Assembly (NCBI GenBank): GCA_023627715.1
Contig: JAMAHW010000001.1
Coordinates: 930,001-994,000 of the forward strand
Direction: 5' to 3'
Length of the DNA stretch: 64,000 bases
From: Periconia sp. R9002
Taxonomy: Eukaryota; Ascomycota; Dothideomycetes; Pleosporales; Periconiaceae
Positions 45,012 to 56,018 of this stretch are shown here, one piece after another; the stretch's first letter is position 1, and every line of letters starts with the position of its first letter. A program made the translations under genes and the position numbers. The notes beneath the pieces were generated by a model. That model did not search any database. It was not told the origin of the DNA and was given only the letters and a program-made list of their open reading frames with translations.

Positions 45012-46228
45012 ATGTCGATACCCGCTCCTGTGGTGCCTCTTGAGAAGGTCCAGCTACAGCCTGAGCAAGTCATTTCCGAGAACCTCGCTCAGAATGGCCC
45101 CTTTGCGCGGTTACAAAATCTCTACGCGGCATTCCACGCTCGGAGACAGGCTCTCGGTCTGTCGAATCCTGGCACTGTAGAAAACATTGGCAAAGAGGTT
45201 CAGCGAGATGTTTTTCTCACCAACCAGAGTTTCTCGGGCCTGCGCGCCGAGCTCACAAAGGTCTTCAGCACTGCGCCCATGTTCCAGGTCTCACACGCTC
45301 TGTCTATGGGTTCCCAGGCTATGCCGCCGTATGCCTTTTCTGCCATGTATGGTTCACCCAAGGTACGTCAGCAATTCTTTTCCGTGAATCTTCTATTTAC
45401 TAAGCTAATAATTTAGGTCTTCCTCCAAGGCAACATCGACAATGACTTCTCCTTCTCCGGCCGTTTCAACTGGCGATGGTCTCAAGCCTTTGTCTCCAAG
45501 ACATCGGCTCAGCTCACTCCCCAGGGCAACATGATGTCGATTGAGAACGATTACACTGGCGCCGATTTTTCTGCCTCTTTGAAAGCCATCAATCCCTCAG
45601 TGTTGGACGGCGGAATAACAGGCATGATTGTGGGTAGCTACCTCCAGGCTGTAACCCCGAAATTGTCTCTCGGTATCGATGCATTCTGGTCGCGTCCGGC
45701 CATGGCCTACCCTCCCGAGCTCAACGTCTCGTTTGCCGGAAGATACAAGGCTGCCGATTGGATGGCTTGCGGTCAGATAATCCCTGATCGCGGCGTGTTG
45801 GAGGCTTCGTACTGGCGAAGACTTTCGGAGCGTGTCGAGGCCGGCATCAACTGCAACCTTGCTTTTGCAGGCATGGGTCCCGGTTCTCCCATGGCTGGAA
45901 TGGGGGCTCCGCAGAAGGAGGGTAATGTCACCATTGGTGCCAAATACGACTTCCGCTCCTCTTCGTTCCGCGCCCAGATTGACAATCAGGGCAAGGTTGC
46001 CTGTCTGTTGGAGAAGATGATTGCGCCCCCTATCCGCGTCACCTTCTCTGGCGAGATCGATCACCCTCAGGTATGTTATCCGAACTCACTTGTTGAATGT
46101 TTTACTAATTCGTGTAGAATGCCGCAAAACTAGGTCTCGCCGTGTCAATCGAAGCCGCTGACGAGGCTGTCATGGAGCAGCAAGAAGCCACAGGAGGCGC
46201 ATCCGTAGCCGGTTCCATCCCCTTCTAA
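45012..46228 (+). CDS. TOM40: Mitochondrial import receptor subunit TOM40
   Basis: Three exons: 45012-45362, 45417-46070 and 46118-46228, giving 371 aa; all joins are in phase 0. The N-terminal segment ([18 protein letters not shown]) is followed by the porin-like barrel: [86 protein letters not shown] and [14 protein letters not shown]. This is the beta-barrel channel of the outer-membrane translocase, through which almost all nuclear-encoded mitochondrial proteins pass. The C-terminus ([10 protein letters not shown]) is short. TOM22, another core subunit, lies tail to tail 1 kb downstream. Confidence 0.97.
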
Positions 46229-47186
46229 ATCACTCCTCCATACTAGAGAACGAGAGGCATTCACTCATGAACCTGTAACAAACATCGATAATCACCTTCA
46301 CCTACCTCTTCTCTTCACTGTATTACCACTTCGTTGCACCGAGCCAAGCGAGCGCGCACCAAAATAAAAGAACATATCATATCCGCAGCTCGCTTCGCCA
46401 TCTCTGGAGAAGATAACATAAAAGCGTTCTTTTCCCACACATCCATCAATGTCATCACAGGGGGGGTTCAGGGCAGGCTTTGGTTAAATGGTTTATTTGC
46501 ACGACCTAGACTTTTCATCCTGTTCTTGTGCTTTTTTCTCTCTCTGTACGCCTATTTTCTTCATCAATCTTGTACTCTCTTCCCCTCTCCTGCACGCATC
46601 CATCAGTGTATTTTCTTGGGTGCGTCACGCGCGTTGGCGCATGTATTCGAATGTAATGGGTGACGGACGCCAGAAAGGTACGGTGGAGCAGAGCTTAGAA
46701 GATCGGGTCGGTCGTCACCGCCTTTATATATCGGTGGCAGCTGTACATATAGTGTTGAAAATTCAAAGAAATTCCACATAAATAGATTTTGTGTCATTGC
46801 TTCGATTGTCGTGACTTTGTATTATTCTAGAGGCACACAGCCGGACATTGGAGAAAAAGTAGGTAAGATGCAACAAATTGCGCCAGTCGGTCGTCATGTA
46901 TTAACATTGTAAAGCTGAGCCGGGAAAATCTTTCTATCATACAAATGCCAGAGTAATGCATCACGAGCGCCTGAATTTTTGCATACACCGTGGCTCTCCC
47001 CTGATGTCGCCGCGGACGTTCGTTCATGTATGCCGCATCCCCCCCTCCTGACCAGTGGGATGCTAATGCCCATCGCGACCTCTTCCCAACAATAATAAAA
47101 CAAGCCAAGAATTTGCTGAATACGTATCATCCTACATATGTACTGGATGCACTGAATCTTTGAATCTATCAACCACCGCTTCAGAT
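46229..47186. other. Convergent intergenic region TOM40 / TOM22
   Basis: The 3' flanks of two TOM complex genes. Short ORFs only; no transposon or RNA gene separates them. Confidence 0.6.
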
Positions 47187-47792
47187 CTACAAAGCAGGCT
47201 TCGCGCCGTTCGACTGTGCCGGGGCACCAGGAGCCATAAACTGAACACATCACCAGTCAGCACACCACCCCTTACGCAAAATCCCAATTGAAAGAGGGGT
47301 GGAATCTATCAACTCACCTCATTCTGCGCTCTCTGGTTCATCATCTCCGCGCGCTCCTGCTCCATAATCATCTGCTCCTCGCTGTACGCGAGCGCCCAGG
47401 GCACACCGAGCAGGAGTGCGCTGGTGCTCACGACCCACAGCGTCTTGCCGCCGAGCATCAGACCGCTCTTGACCCACGAAGAGGCGGTATTGTACTTTGT
47501 CGAGATGCTGCGGCGCGTCGAGGCTGGGATTATGTCTTGCAGCGCGGCGAGGCGCTCGCCAAGGGTTTCGCTGGGAGGACCCGAAAAGATGGAAGATGTG
47601 TCGGATTCTGTTTGAACAGAGGTGGAGATGATTAGTTTAATGTTCGGAGCGGAGGAATTGAAGTGTAGGGCATGCTTATATATGTGCATAGGTGGTGATC
47701 GTACCGGAGTCGGTGTCCCAGTCGTCCTCATCGTGAGGTCCTTCTTGCTCGCGGAGGAACTCTTCGTCGACGACTTCTTCGAGCTTGACCAT
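47187..47792 (-). CDS. TOM22: Mitochondrial import receptor subunit TOM22
   Basis: Three exons: 47792-47705, 47607-47318 and 47240-47187, giving 143 aa. The cytosolic N-terminus is strongly acidic (MVKLEEVVDEEFLREQEG, then DEDDWDTDSE). The conserved segment ETLGERLAALQDIIPASTRR precedes a single membrane span (LWVVSTSALLLGVPWALAY) and a short, Gln/Glu-containing tail on the intermembrane-space side. This is the order in fungal Tom22, the central presequence receptor and organiser of the TOM complex. The last exon encodes only 17 residues (FMAPGAPAQSNGAKPAL) and was found from its acceptor and stop rather than as an ORF. Confidence 0.94.
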
Positions 47793-48388
47793 GGTGGCGG
47801 AGGGTTAGGGGCTGATATAGATTAAGTTTGAATGGGGAAGAGGGCGCGCGACGTCTCGTAGACTATGTTTGGTGATGGATGCCAATTCGGTTGATGCCAA
47901 AGGAGACGGGAGTTGATGCTCGTCCTTTGTAACTTTTACTTGGTCCGAGCTTCTTGACGTCGGTGAATCGTTATTCCGTCTTGCTTTACGTCATCACATA
48001 CGTGATCAGACTGATGAATTGTGCCCATGGGTCGAGGTTGGATGTAATAGATTTGAGTCTCGAAAGAAATTCTTGGTGTTTTATGATGGATGTGCAGAAT
48101 CATGGGGGAGCACCCCTGTCCGTGTACCTGAAAGGTTCTACGACAGCTAGTCAGATACGCGAATATGCGTTTGTATGATTCATCTAATATTCAGAAATCA
48201 ATGTTGGAACCGTTGAAGGCTTGATTAATTTCTACTATGCAGAAAATGTTGAAAATTAACCCATGTTGAACAAGGAAACGGGTATCATCGTTGAGTGATC
48301 CAAAACGCCATACATGCTCTTCTGTTTCGTATTGTTGAAACGAAACCAAATACACCTCTGCTCATCTCTCATTCAGATTAGTTCGAAC
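47793..48388. other. Intergenic region TOM22 / CAF16
   Basis: About 600 bp: TOM22 promoter and CAF16 3' flank. No further gene is seen. Confidence 0.55.
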
Positions 48389-49303
48389 CTAATCGCGCTT
48401 TTCAGCACCGTATCCTCCTTTGCCCTCAAGGTTCTCGTACGCCTTCCCCTCCGGTGCCGCCCCGTTTCTTGGCCCCCTTTCAGTGAGATCTTCCTGCAAC
48501 CATTTCAACACCAATTCTCCAAGTTGACTGTTTCCTGAGTTGAAGGCCGATTCAGGTGGAGGCAAAACATTCAAATCTTTCATACTTCCCCACTTCTTGA
48601 CTTTCCCCAAGGACATGTGGACAAGATGGGTAGGCCAGGTAGCGAGGTTATCGAGAATGTGCGTGGCGTATACAATAGTGCAAGGTCGGGTTTCCGTTTC
48701 CCGTTTCAGGAATTGAAGGAAGTTGGAACGTGAGAGGAGGTCGAGATCGACGGTAATTTCATCTAATAGAAGGATAGTCCAGGGTCGGAGCAAACCCATG
48801 GCAAGCTGTACTCTTCGCCTCTCGCCATCAGACACGGCGTGCATTCGCCACGAAAGATCGATGTCGAGAATACGGACGAGTTCGTCGCGGCGTTCATGCC
48901 AGTGGTCTCCGCCGACGGATGAAAGTAGAGTTGGCACATCAATGTCAGTGCGTACAATAGGGTTCAGCACCCACTCCAAACCAAGATAGGTGACGCCTTC
49001 GAGGCCGAATTTAAAAGGATCAATGCCGGCAATGAAGACGGTGTCGGCGGGGGCCATGCGCTTGCCGGAGAGAAGACGGAGCAACGTGGTTTTTCCAGCA
49101 CCATTAGCTTTCGCCAGAATCAGTACGATTATCTCCACAATGAATTATGGATGGATCAAACCTCCTATGAGAAGAGTCCTGCTACCAGGAGGCAGGTCGA
49201 GGAATACTTCTTTGAGCCCGCTTGATCCATCTGGGAAAAGATAGCTCAGATTCTTGACGTCGATCGATGGTGCAATATCTTTCTTTTCGTTTTGCGCAGC
49301 CAT
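48389..49303 (-). CDS. CAF16: ABC-type ATPase CAF16 (CCR4-NOT associated)
   Basis: Two exons: 49303-49162 and 49107-48389, giving 286 aa, close to yeast Caf16. A 54-nt intron splits the Walker A loop (LLIG joined to ANGAGKTT). The ABC signature is VSDGERRRVQLAMGL and Walker B is ILLLDEITVDLD, followed by the H-loop His in VYATHILDN. There are no membrane helices, so this is a soluble, single nucleotide-binding-domain ATPase. Yeast Caf16 interacts with the CCR4-NOT complex and RNA polymerase II mediator components; the biochemical role is not settled. The start at MAAQNEKKD fits the family beginning. Confidence 0.93.
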
Positions 49304-49531
49304 GATTGAGAACAGTGGGGATGTCACAGGAACATCTGCCTTCACTGTTTTTATATGTGTGCGACGGAAACGGAGCGCAGCGCCACAGCCTAACCACCGC
49401 GGAATAGCACGACAATGATTCGTTGGCCATTGTGCAAGTAAGCGCGCTAATCTCTATTAGGCAGGTATATCCCAAATCCTTTGTCGGCACTTCATATGAT
49501 GACTCCTTACAAAGAATCAGGCCATAAGTCC

Positions 49532-51132
49532 ATGTTCCGTGCTGTAAGATATTTCAGTTCAAAAAGAATGGCTGGGGCGCCGGTGAAGCCGCTCATTGCC
49601 ATTGTAGGTGCGACGGGAACTGGAAAATCAGAGGTAGGGATAGGCTGCAAATTTTTCGGAAGTTCACTGTACTAATCGCCTAAGACAGTTGGCCGTGGAG
49701 ATAGCTAGGAAATACAATGGCGAAATCATTAATGGCGATGCTATGCAGCTGTATAAGGGTTTGCCCATTATCACCAATAAAATAACAAGAGATGAGATGA
49801 AAGGCCAACCTCATCACCTTTTAGACTGTATTGGTTTAGACGAAGAAACATGGACAGTAGGCACTTTCGTAAAGAACGCTGTACAAGTTGTAAGTGTTCG
49901 GACTTTAGGGAATAATGTATGCATGACTGATAGGAGCAAAGATTGAGGAAATTCATAGCCGCGGGAAAGTTCCTATCTTAGTGGGGGGAACACACTACTA
50001 CACACAATCCCTCCTTTTCAAAGATGCGACAGTGGAAGACGAAGTGACAGAAGACAAAATCTCTTCAAGTGCTTCATTTCCTATCTTGGACGAGCCCAAT
50101 GAGGTCATTTTCGCAAAACTAAAGGAAGTTGATCCTGTGATGGCAGATCGATGGCACCCCAACGACAGACGCAAGATTCAGCGCTCTCTTGAGATGTACC
50201 TCAAGACTGGCAAGCCAGCTTCTCAGATATACGACGAGAGAAGATTGAAACAAGAACTATCTCTTACTTCAGAAGATAGAGAGGAAACTATGGCAGGGTT
50301 TCGATTTCCCACACTCGTACTATGGGTACATACCAACAGAGACGTTCTCATCACACGACTAGAATCCCGTATCGAAAAGATGATCCAAAAAGGTCTTTTG
50401 GATGAAGTCCGAACCCTTTCTGACTTCAAATCATCATACGAAGATCAAACCAAGGAGAAGGTCGATCAGACTCGCGGCATATGGGTTTCTATAGGATATA
50501 AGGAGTTTTTGGACTATCAAGCCGCCTTAAGTAATCCCTCTATATCGGATAAAGAGCTCGAGAACGCAAGAATCGTGGCCATTGAAAAAACGCAAGCAGC
50601 TACAAGGCAATATGCCAAACGCCAAGTTCGATGGATCCGAATCAAATTACTCAACGCTCTCATAAATGCAGGTCAACAGAGCACTACATTCCTGGTGGAC
50701 AGCAGTGACATCTCTAAATGGGATGAGGCTGTAGCACAGCCCGCACTGAGTATAACCGAGTCCTTCCTTTCGGGAAAATCGCTACCAAACCCACTCGAAG
50801 TGACGCCTACTGCAAGCGAGATGTTGACGCCAACGCGAGACTACGACCTCTCTCAGCGGCCTGATTTGTGGCAAAAGAAAATATGCGAGACTTGCGGATT
50901 TTTCGCGGTTAACGAAAACGACTGGAATTTGCACATCAAGAGTCGTGGACACAGACGAGCTGCTGGCGCGAAGAAGAAGCTGGAGAACGCACCGTCATCC
51001 CGACCTAGAAAGATGGAAACCGCTCGAGAAGATATGACTGATGTTCTTACGAGCTCCATAGACCCTTTCGATGAAGGTGTTGTTGATGAGAAATCAACAG
51101 AGCGTCTGAAAGAGATATCCAATGCGAATTGA
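49532..51132 (+). CDS. MOD5: tRNA dimethylallyltransferase (MOD5)
   Basis: Three exons: 49532-49633, 49689-49889 and 49942-51132, giving 497 aa from 49532. It has the P-loop [23 protein letters not shown] (tRNA-binding Asp), [22 protein letters not shown] and the [12 protein letters not shown] helix. A C-terminal matrin-type zinc finger ([17 protein letters not shown], then HRR) is typical of eukaryotic members. The enzyme transfers an isopentenyl group to A37 of tRNAs that read UNN codons. Starts are ambiguous: ATGs at 49496 and 49499, 49532 ([12 protein letters not shown], presequence-like) and 49568 (MAGAPVKP, strong context) are all in frame. Yeast MOD5 makes mitochondrial and cytosolic/nuclear forms from two starts, and the same arrangement is likely here. 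Confidence 0.94.
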
Positions 51133-51277
51133 CTGCCAGGCAACCGCATACAAAGTTCAACACTTCCCGAACAAAACAAGGGACCTTCGCCGAGCTACTT
51201 CAAATGAAACCCAATCAAACCCATAGGCCCCATATTTATCTCACAATCTATCGAGCGATTGAAGTGAGCAACATCAT

Positions 51278-51968
51278 TCAACAGCGACTGACCCACCTTG
51301 TGATAAGAACGGACACACATGCGACATAGGGCGACCTAGGGTCGGCCTTTCTCAACAACCCTTCAAACTCCCCTTGGTTACGCTGCTGAGCTCCAAGCGA
51401 AAACAACATCAAAAGATCCATCTGCCTAGGCGCATGCTCTCCAAACCTCGATATACTTCTATACACCGGAACAATACTATCATTGACCAGTAACAGCGTG
51501 CCTGGTGGGCTTTTCTCTAGCGCAGGTCCTACCGCACGGAGGATCTTCACGCAATCGTCGTCAATCCAATTATGGATGGTTTGACGCAGGAGATAGGCGC
51601 TAGCACTTACATGCGCTTGCGGTGTGAAGAAATCGTAGTTGGACCAGGTGTTCCCTGAGCATATATCGCCGAGGTCTTGCTTATTTTGAGTTTCTTCGAG
51701 TATGGAGATGTTGCTGTCTTGGACTATTGCGTGGAGGTTCGCAAAGGTCTGGATGTAATGTTAGTTCAAGTTAGACAATGCTGATGACGGCCATGGCGCA
51801 GATGTAGCATCAATTGATACCCGAGCGAGTGCAATGCTCACGTGTCCGCTGCAACCTCCTACATCAACCAATTTAGTGTTTCGTCCAGGTTTCACCCAGG
51901 GAAAATTATTTTCGAGCTCAGTAAGGTGGAGTTGTGAATTCAACGTTAGTAAGACCTCAAGGGGGATG
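51278..51968 (-). pseudogene. O-methyltransferase remnant (5'-truncated)
   Basis: Two adjacent exon-like blocks, 51968 to about 51823 and about 51750 to 51278, separated by a GT...AG intron, encode the C-terminal catalytic part of a plant-type SAM-dependent O-methyltransferase. They include LTELENNFPWVKPG, the SAM loop LVDVGGCSGHVSIALAR, FFTPQAHVSASAYLLRQTIH with the catalytic His region, DDDCVKILRAVGPAL and DLLMLFSLGAQQRN. The N-terminal dimerisation/winged-helix half (about 150-200 aa) is missing: only 300 bp remain before the next gene and they do not encode it. The expected C-terminal strand after ADPR is also unlike the family. I therefore call it a degraded or truncated copy; a short functional variant cannot be excluded. 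Confidence 0.65.
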
Positions 51969-52278
51969 CTTTATGGGATTGTTAACGTATTGAAACGTCG
52001 ATATACGCGCAATCGTGACGGATTTCGCGATGCAGAGACACTGACCTGTCTATGCACTAAATGTGATGTCAGCATACCAATTCACTGACACTCAGAGGTA
52101 TTTGGACTATGGTGCTGCCCCCAAGTAAGGAGGTAGGTTTACATTGAAAATAACAAGTTTTGAAAGGTGGGATGGGAGTCAAGTACTGGATGGTATATTG
52201 AATTGCCAGAAATGGTTTCGAAGAGTAGCAGAAGGAGTATTTCAAGCAGACTTGAGGTTTAGACAAAAACTTGTGAAA

Positions 52279-54073
52279 CTAAACATCCTTCCCCACAGCA
52301 GCCTCAGCACTGGCAAACGTTTTCTTAACGTCTTCTTCAGATGGTCCCGTAAGAACGTCGTCATTGACCTCCTCCTCTGCCTTGCCCACAGCTTCCACAG
52401 GGACATGGTCCCTCACAACAAGCCAGGTAGGCAAGATCGACGCTAGAAGTAATCCGCTCATAATTCCCATGGGCAACCTTCCACCCTTCCACTTCCTCGT
52501 GTTGATACCAAACGCGATTGCCTGACTGAATGATTCCTGGCCTCGTAAAATCCCCGAAAAGCGACTGAGCTCGGAGATGTTGTCAGTCTTGGTCGCGAGG
52601 AGGTAGTACAGCCAATTCTGGAGTGACTGCCTAGAAAAGTCCCAAAGGATAATAACGAAGAAACCCTCGGTGAAGCCTTCATCTTGCCAGTCCATGACTA
52701 CGGGGTTACGATTGAGCTTCTCTTGGACGACCCAGGCGTACACCCAAGCAATGACGTGGAGTAGAATGACGTAGAAAAAGCTGTACTCGATGCGTTTCTT
52801 GACGGACACGCGCTTGTAGTCCAAAAACAAACTGATGAGCTGGGATGAGATCAAGGTCGAGAAGTTGGTGACGAAGCCGATGAGTGCGCGTGCGCGGACG
52901 CCAAAGTAGTACCTATATCGCGGGTACAAAGTTAGTTAAATGTAACTGGGGTAGTTATAGCACATTTAATGTCTTAATGAGTCTCAATAACAGATAGCTC
53001 TGTACGTGGAGTTCAACGTACGTTTTAAAGTTTCCGCTATACTGATTGAAATAGGCGGCGTAGAAAATAGGGAGGAGAAGAAGGATATCTTTTCTCTTCG
53101 ATACACGCCAGAGAGCTTTGAGTTCGTGCTTGAATGACTTTTCCTTGGTTACAATGACTTTCGATCCGTCGGCTCGCTGTACTTTTTCAGGAGGGCTCAA
53201 TGCAAGGGCTAGAGGGCATGCGATACACTGGAGCGCAATAAAGACGAGGTATGTCTGGTATCCGACTTTGCCTTTCTTTTTGGAGGCGGCGCTGTGATTG
53301 AGGGCGAGCACAATGGCGCCGCCTACGAGGGGCCCTCCGGTGCGGAACCACAACCAGATATTCATGTATTTACCTCGCTTTCCGGGTTCGGGATAACCAA
53401 GTGCTACAGCACCCTCTGATACCTATATCGCGGGTATAAAGTTAGTTAAATGTAACTAGGGTGGTTACAGCACGTAATCAGTGTCTCAATACGCCACGCT
53501 ACGTGGTGTCTCGATGACAAACGAATCTGTACCTGGAGTTCAACATACCCAGAAGAGTCCAGCGCTGATGCCGCATGCCACTGCGCCAACTAGAACGAAC
53601 CATTCATTACCGTACCTATTGTTGGTGTACAATCCAGCACCTACAGAAAGAAAAGTTAGCATCAATTGATGATCGTATAATAAATTGCATTCAAAAATCA
53701 TAAACGAAAAAGAAGGGAACTCACTGTAGATGGGATATCCCACCGCGCCAAGGAACAATGTATTGGCCAACCCAATCCGATTCGCGATCGGCCCGCCGAA
53801 AAGACACAAAATTCCCATGAGTCCAAAAACCAGGGCATTCGCCGCATTGACAAGGAACGGATCTAAAGCTCCACCCGCACCGAGATCATTCATCGCGTTC
53901 CAGAGACCGGGCGCCATGAAGCCTACGCCGCCGATCACGAAGGCGTTGAAGAGCGAAGAGTGGTACCATTTTCGAGGGACTTCGCCGCCAGATTCTGAGG
54001 TCGTGTTGGGAGAGGAAGTTGGAAGGGAGACGTCTTCGAGGGAAGGTTGCTTTAGGGAGGCTGGTGTAGCCAT
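52279..54073 (-). CDS. UNC93-like major facilitator family protein
   Basis: Four exons: 54073-53725, 53640-53549, 53422-53022 and 52912-52279, giving 491 aa with consistent phases. The protein has about eleven hydrophobic helices. Typical fungal UNC93-like blocks are present: WYHSSLFNAFVIGGVGFMAPG, GLYTNNRYGNEWFVLVGA, SEGAVALGYPEPGKRGKYMN and IWLWFRTGGPLVGGAI. The C-terminal 40 aa are acidic. The transported solute is unknown; relatives are placed in plasma or vacuolar membranes. Introns 2 and 3 are near-copies of each other (see the two introner-like features). The start at MATPASLKQ gives a short hydrophilic N-terminus before the first helix. Confidence 0.92.
52913..53021 (-). mobile_element. 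Introner-like intron, copy 1 (intron 3 of the UNC93-like gene)
   Basis: A 109-nt GT...AG intron. It shares its first 22 nt with the intron at 53423-53548 apart from two substitutions (GTACGTTGAACTCCACGTAC at the start). It shares its last 51 nt with four differences, all transitions; the common end is CTTTGTACCCGCGATATAG. The middle differs. The intron begins GTAC and the exon after it also begins GTAC, as a 4-bp target duplication would produce. Confidence 0.75.
53423..53548 (-). mobile_element. Introner-like intron, copy 2 (intron 2 of the UNC93-like gene)
   Basis: A 126-nt GT...AG intron with the same conserved ends as the intron at 52913-53021 and a different, longer centre containing a CCACG/CGTGG hairpin. 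It begins GTAT and the following exon begins GTAT, matching its own flank rather than that of the other copy. Confidence 0.75.
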
Positions 54074-54620
54074 TGTGACGGGCGGTGGTCGCTCACAGCT
54101 GGCCCTCGAAGGTTTGATGCGAAACAAAGGTTTTTATTGTGCTTTCTTATCATATTGCCTCTCACGGATATATGTACTACTTCAATATCTTTGCTTGGCC
54201 CTGCACTTCTGAGAAAAGTTTCTGATAAGTCTCGCCACTACTGTAGATCTAGGTGATTTCGACATAGCAGGGGGACAATGATGTTCGTAAAGAACAGCGC
54301 GAATCACAACGCTTGTAGCATCGGAAGACTAACGCGAATAGGCAGGTTGCGTTCATGGACGCGGTTGATAGTTTGATGTCGTGATCGCTACAAATTTGCT
54401 TCTGGTGGGGAATGCAACGCTTTGTGTTCATACTTATGTTCACTTCAATCATCACTTTTTGTTCATAAGTTTGCGCCTTCGACAATTGCATGCAACCACA
54501 ACACCTCCATAGATGATACTTTGCTACGATGGTCGAGCCTACGGTTAAAAGTTTTCGAGTCATACAATGGGTATTTTAATATTTGAATTTTCTACAGGTG
54601 GATTTTCAGACCAAAAATGC
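54074..54620. other. Intergenic region UNC93-like gene / aldo-keto reductase
   Basis: Promoter of the UNC93-like gene and 3' flank of the reductase, both minus strand. No further feature is seen. Confidence 0.55.
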
Positions 54621-56018
54621 CTAGATCACAATGGTCGGGAGCTCCTTCTCCTCAGGCTCGTTGAAGACATTAATGCTCCAGCGAGGCTTATTGGCCGTGT
54701 AGGGCACATTGAACCTCCTCCTGCCCTTGTACTCATCAGAGTACTTCTGGATAGCCTTCAGGTCCTCATCATCCAGCTCGATCTCCTTGAAGTTCTCAGC
54801 AATACGCGAAGGGGTGACGGACTTGGGAATGACGGAGTGTCCACCGACTTGGCTCCATGCCAGAATGACTTGAGCGGGGGAGGCACCCTTCTTTTCGGCG
54901 ATAGCTTTGATTTCCGGGTGGGTGATGATGAGAGGGAGGTCGAAGGCGTTGTTGCCGAAGGCGGAGTAGGCAGTGATGTGGATGTTCTTCTCCTTGGCGT
55001 AGTCGATGAGCTCTTTGCTAGGGAGCAGGGGGTGACGCTCGATTTGATTCACAGCAGGGACAATGCCAGTCTTGTCAACGAGCTCCTTGAGAGATTGGTA
55101 GGTAAAGTTGGAGACACCAACGGAGCGAACCTTGCTCTTGGGAAGTTTGCTCACTGCTTTCCACGTCTCACTGTTTGGGATGGAGGTGTCGATGTATACT
55201 TCATTGGGGTCTGAAGTAGCAGGGAACAGGTCGGAGTGAGGGTCTTTGCCAGGGCCGAAGCTGACAGGCCAGTGAATGAGGTAGAGGTCCAGGTAGTCGA
55301 GACCGAGCTCTTTGAGGGTATCGTCAAGGGCAGCCTCGACATGAGCAGGGTCGTGTTGTGTGTTCCAAAGCTATAAAGCGAGTCAGTTGAATGTGAGGAA
55401 ATTCAGTCCCATTCAGTAAGTACGGACCTTGGAAGTGATAAAGATATCCTCACGCTTGAGACCGGGAATATCGGCGAAAGCTTTCTTGAGACCTGTTCTT
55501 TTTAGCATTCTGGTGTTCCTTCAGCGATTTTGTGACCTTACCTTCAGCGACCTCCTTCTGGTTCTGGTAGCTAATTGGTGGAAAAATTGGTTAGCCAATG
55601 AAAACGCATTGAATCCGCAGCCCTCAAACCCCACCCCCTCACAGTCCAACTTTTGTCTTTCGAGCTACTTCCACATGTGACGATGATACGTACATTTTTG
55701 CGAGATCCTATTCAAACACGGAAAATTAGTATGAGCGGACAATATCAGGTGTATCCAATGATGAGCACAATCGGGAAATGGAGAAGTAGTAAGGCGCGGA
55801 ATGGACGACGTACAAGATGGCGGTAGCCAATTTTCAAGGCTTCATAAACACCATTTCCAACTTCTCCGGGGCCGGCTTGCCAGGTACCGTATCCCAGTTG
55901 TCTAGATCATTTGTGGTAAGTTTTCGAGCAGACCAAGAGTAGAAGGATGCTGAAAGTAAAGGCAAACATACGGGATTTTGTATCCTGTGTTGAGAGTGAC
56001 GGTTTTTCCGGAAGACAT
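54621..56018 (-). CDS. Aldo-keto reductase (GCY1/glycerol dehydrogenase-like)
   Basis: Six exons: 56018-55972, 55901-55814, 55707-55694 (14 nt), 55570-55542, 55492-55428 and 55370-54621, giving 330 aa. Joined, they read [24 protein letters not shown], restoring the AKR active site with Asp 46 and Tyr 51 split over a 14-nt exon. Downstream are [14 protein letters not shown] (catalytic His), [18 protein letters not shown], and the NADPH-binding [11 protein letters not shown]. AKRs of this type reduce aldehydes and ketoses such as glyceraldehyde or dihydroxyacetone with NADPH in the cytosol. Exact substrate is unknown. The start [16 protein letters not shown] is the usual first beta-hairpin of the family. 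Confidence 0.92.

Noticed and set aside
54567..55214. 215-codon plus-strand ORF
   Set aside because: Antisense to the last exon of the aldo-keto reductase.
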